Origin: Hyperoodon ampullatus
Taxonomy: Eukaryota > Chordata > Mammalia > Artiodactyla > Ziphiidae
Direction of reading: 5' to 3'
Assembly (NCBI GenBank): GCA_949752795.1
Contig: CATKHW010000366.1
Location: 124,001-188,000 of the forward strand
DNA: 64,000 nt
Each line of letters starts with the position of its first letter. The stretch's first letter is position 1. Made by a program: the position numbers and the translations under genes. The notes under the pieces are model-generated. The model saw nothing but the letters and a program-made list of their open reading frames with translations, was not told the DNA's origin and searched no databases. This document shows, piece after piece, positions 62,600 through 64,000 of the stretch.

Positions 62600-64000
62600 G
62601 ATTCCCTTACGGAGACATATCAATCCATAGGTTTTAAGATTATTACTAGTCAGATATATTCCTCTGCGGGAAATATGGGGTTTTGATTCCCTTTCACTGA
62701 GGAAGGTGTAGGTCTTGTCTATTCCATAGTTGGTTTTTGGAACGGTACCTGTGCTTATATCAAACTCTGGTTTTATGCATCACCCCACCTCTCCTTCCCC
62801 CTTAAGCAGGCATAAGAGTGTTTTCTAAATGTGAGACACTGTTGTCTTTCCTAACTCAGTTCAAGTGTAGCCATGTTTACAGGATCTTCATCAGTGATAT
62901 CTTATGATAAGTTTCTTTTTCTCTGTGACTTATTTCACTTAGAATCATCGTACCTGAATCTACCCATTTTGCTGCTACTGGTCTTATGACATTGATTTCA
63001 TGGCTGAGGGATATTTCATCGTAAGTAAGTACCACAATTTTTTGAACCATTTTTATATTTCCTGGGATATTTAAGGTGTACCCAAGTTGAGGTCCTTGTA
63101 AGCAGTGCAGCCCTAAATTTTGGGGTGGCTCTGTCTTATTGATTTTCAGTTTTTCCAAGGTATATTCCCTAGACTGGAAGTGCCCTTGGCTCTGTAGCTC
63201 TGTTCTTTACTTGTTTTAGGGAACACAATGCACTCCTCCAGAGAGGCAGTTGGCAATTTACATCCCGCCCATCAGCATAACAAGGCTCCCTGTTCTCCAG
63301 GGCCTGTCTTGCCTTTCTGGTTTTTTCACATTTTGTGGATGTCCCTTTTGACCGGTGGGAAGTGATACTTCTTTGTAGTGCAGATTTGCATTGCCCGCTT
63401 GCTTGCTTGGCCAAAAAGGGCGTATGCGTTTTCTCCTGAATATATTCAGGAGAAAACGCATACGCCCTTTTTGGCCAAGTGCATCATTGTCGAAGTTGGG
63501 CCCCTCTTCCTGTGCTTTAAAGGCGATTCCAACGTACCTCTTGAAATCTGTTTCCTGCTATTCTGCCTCGCTTTCAAGTCCGCCTCGTTGCCTTCCCTCA
63601 ACAGATTTTTGGACGATAGTTGTCCTTTATTACTCAGCCAGTTTGTGAATTGCGGTGCCCCTGAGCTCCATTTTTCAACTCGTTTTTGGTGAGCTGACCA
63701 CAAGTCCAAAATTTTGGTTCAGGACCTATACTGGTTCCCGGTGGGTGGCTGAGACTTTGGTTAATTCTTCTTCCTGCCGGGAATTTAGAGTGATATGTGC
63801 CCGTCCAAATGCCTAACAGCTACTCTCTCATTGGTTCTCCCTCTTCCCTTTCATCCTCTGCCAATTTGGAAACCTGTGCGAACCAGGAGGTTAAAGGGGC
63901 TGTCTCTCCAAGTTGGGAGATTGATAGTAAAACAGATGGAAAGTCAAACCGGAGCACCAGGAGAGGGACTATTCGTTGAGTTTTAGAAACCTTTCGTATT
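62600..64000 (+). repeat. Satellite monomer M24 (cut by window end)
   Basis: First 1401 bp of a monomer. Perfect palindrome at 63406-63479. The array continues beyond the window. Confidence 0.93.

Larger units (their letters stand above)
34871..64000 (+). repeat. Right satellite array (head-to-tail 1.74 kb monomers)
   Basis: Monomer starts lie at 36522, 38263, 40004, 41743, 43481, 45219, 46956, 48694, 50432, 52169, 53906, 55644, 57383, 59122, 60861 and 62600, all in one orientation, 1737-1741 bp long. The array runs off the window. Monomers up to about 41.7 kb vary more; later ones are strongly homogenised. No gene is present. Confidence 0.97.

Noticed and set aside
34871..64000. CENP-B box in the satellite monomer
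   Set aside because: I looked for the TTCG...CGGG pattern in the reference monomer and saw no convincing match; centromeric function cannot be claimed from sequence.

Overview
This 64 kb window is vertebrate repetitive DNA with no intact host gene. It is almost certainly cetacean (whale or dolphin). About 35 kb consists of tandem monomers of 1.74 kb, which fits the common cetacean satellite as I remember it: about 1.75 kb in baleen whales and many toothed whales, about 1.58 kb in delphinoids. A tRNA-derived SINE with the CHR-type cetartiodactyl head (GGGCTTCCCTGG), L1 3' ends of artiodactyl type and a decayed class-I endogenous retrovirus all agree with this. The unit length argues mildly against a dolphin or porpoise. 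All family names are from memory; no database was searched.

Layout. (1) 1-5550: three satellite monomers plus the start of a fourth; the third is more diverged. (2) 5551-20724: about 15 kb of a 24-25 bp minisatellite with higher-order structure, sitting inside a single satellite monomer and replacing about 400 bp of it. (3) 20738-20957: a SINE inserted in the same monomer. (4) 20958-25210: the rest of that monomer and two increasingly degraded monomers. (5) 25211-34870: an island holding L1 fragments, a minus-strand ERV1-like remnant (RT and integrase tail, interior deleted), a short 66-71 bp tandem repeat, and a 2.73 kb segment repeated in tandem two and a quarter times. (6) 34871-64000: sixteen complete or partial satellite monomers, loosely diverged at first and strongly homogenised from about 41.7 kb onward.

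The main result is the make-up of the satellite monomer. Slightly more than half of it is an antisense L1 3' end: a poly(A) tail relic, 3'UTR and the end of ORF2. The rest is a spacer of about 770 bp. At the boundary of the two lies a palindrome of up to 74 bp, perfect in five monomers and recognisable even in the most decayed ones. The 2.73 kb tandem segment carries the same blocks in the same order (L1 ORF2 end, spacer-like block, L1 3'UTR) without the palindrome, so it may preserve the kind of arrangement from which the satellite arose.

There are no cooperating genes here. The many open reading frames arise from the repeats: minisatellite units that happen to lack stops, and copies of L1-derived frames carried along by homogenisation. 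The only recognisable protein relics are the L1 ORF2 C-terminus and the retroviral pol fragments, all non-functional.
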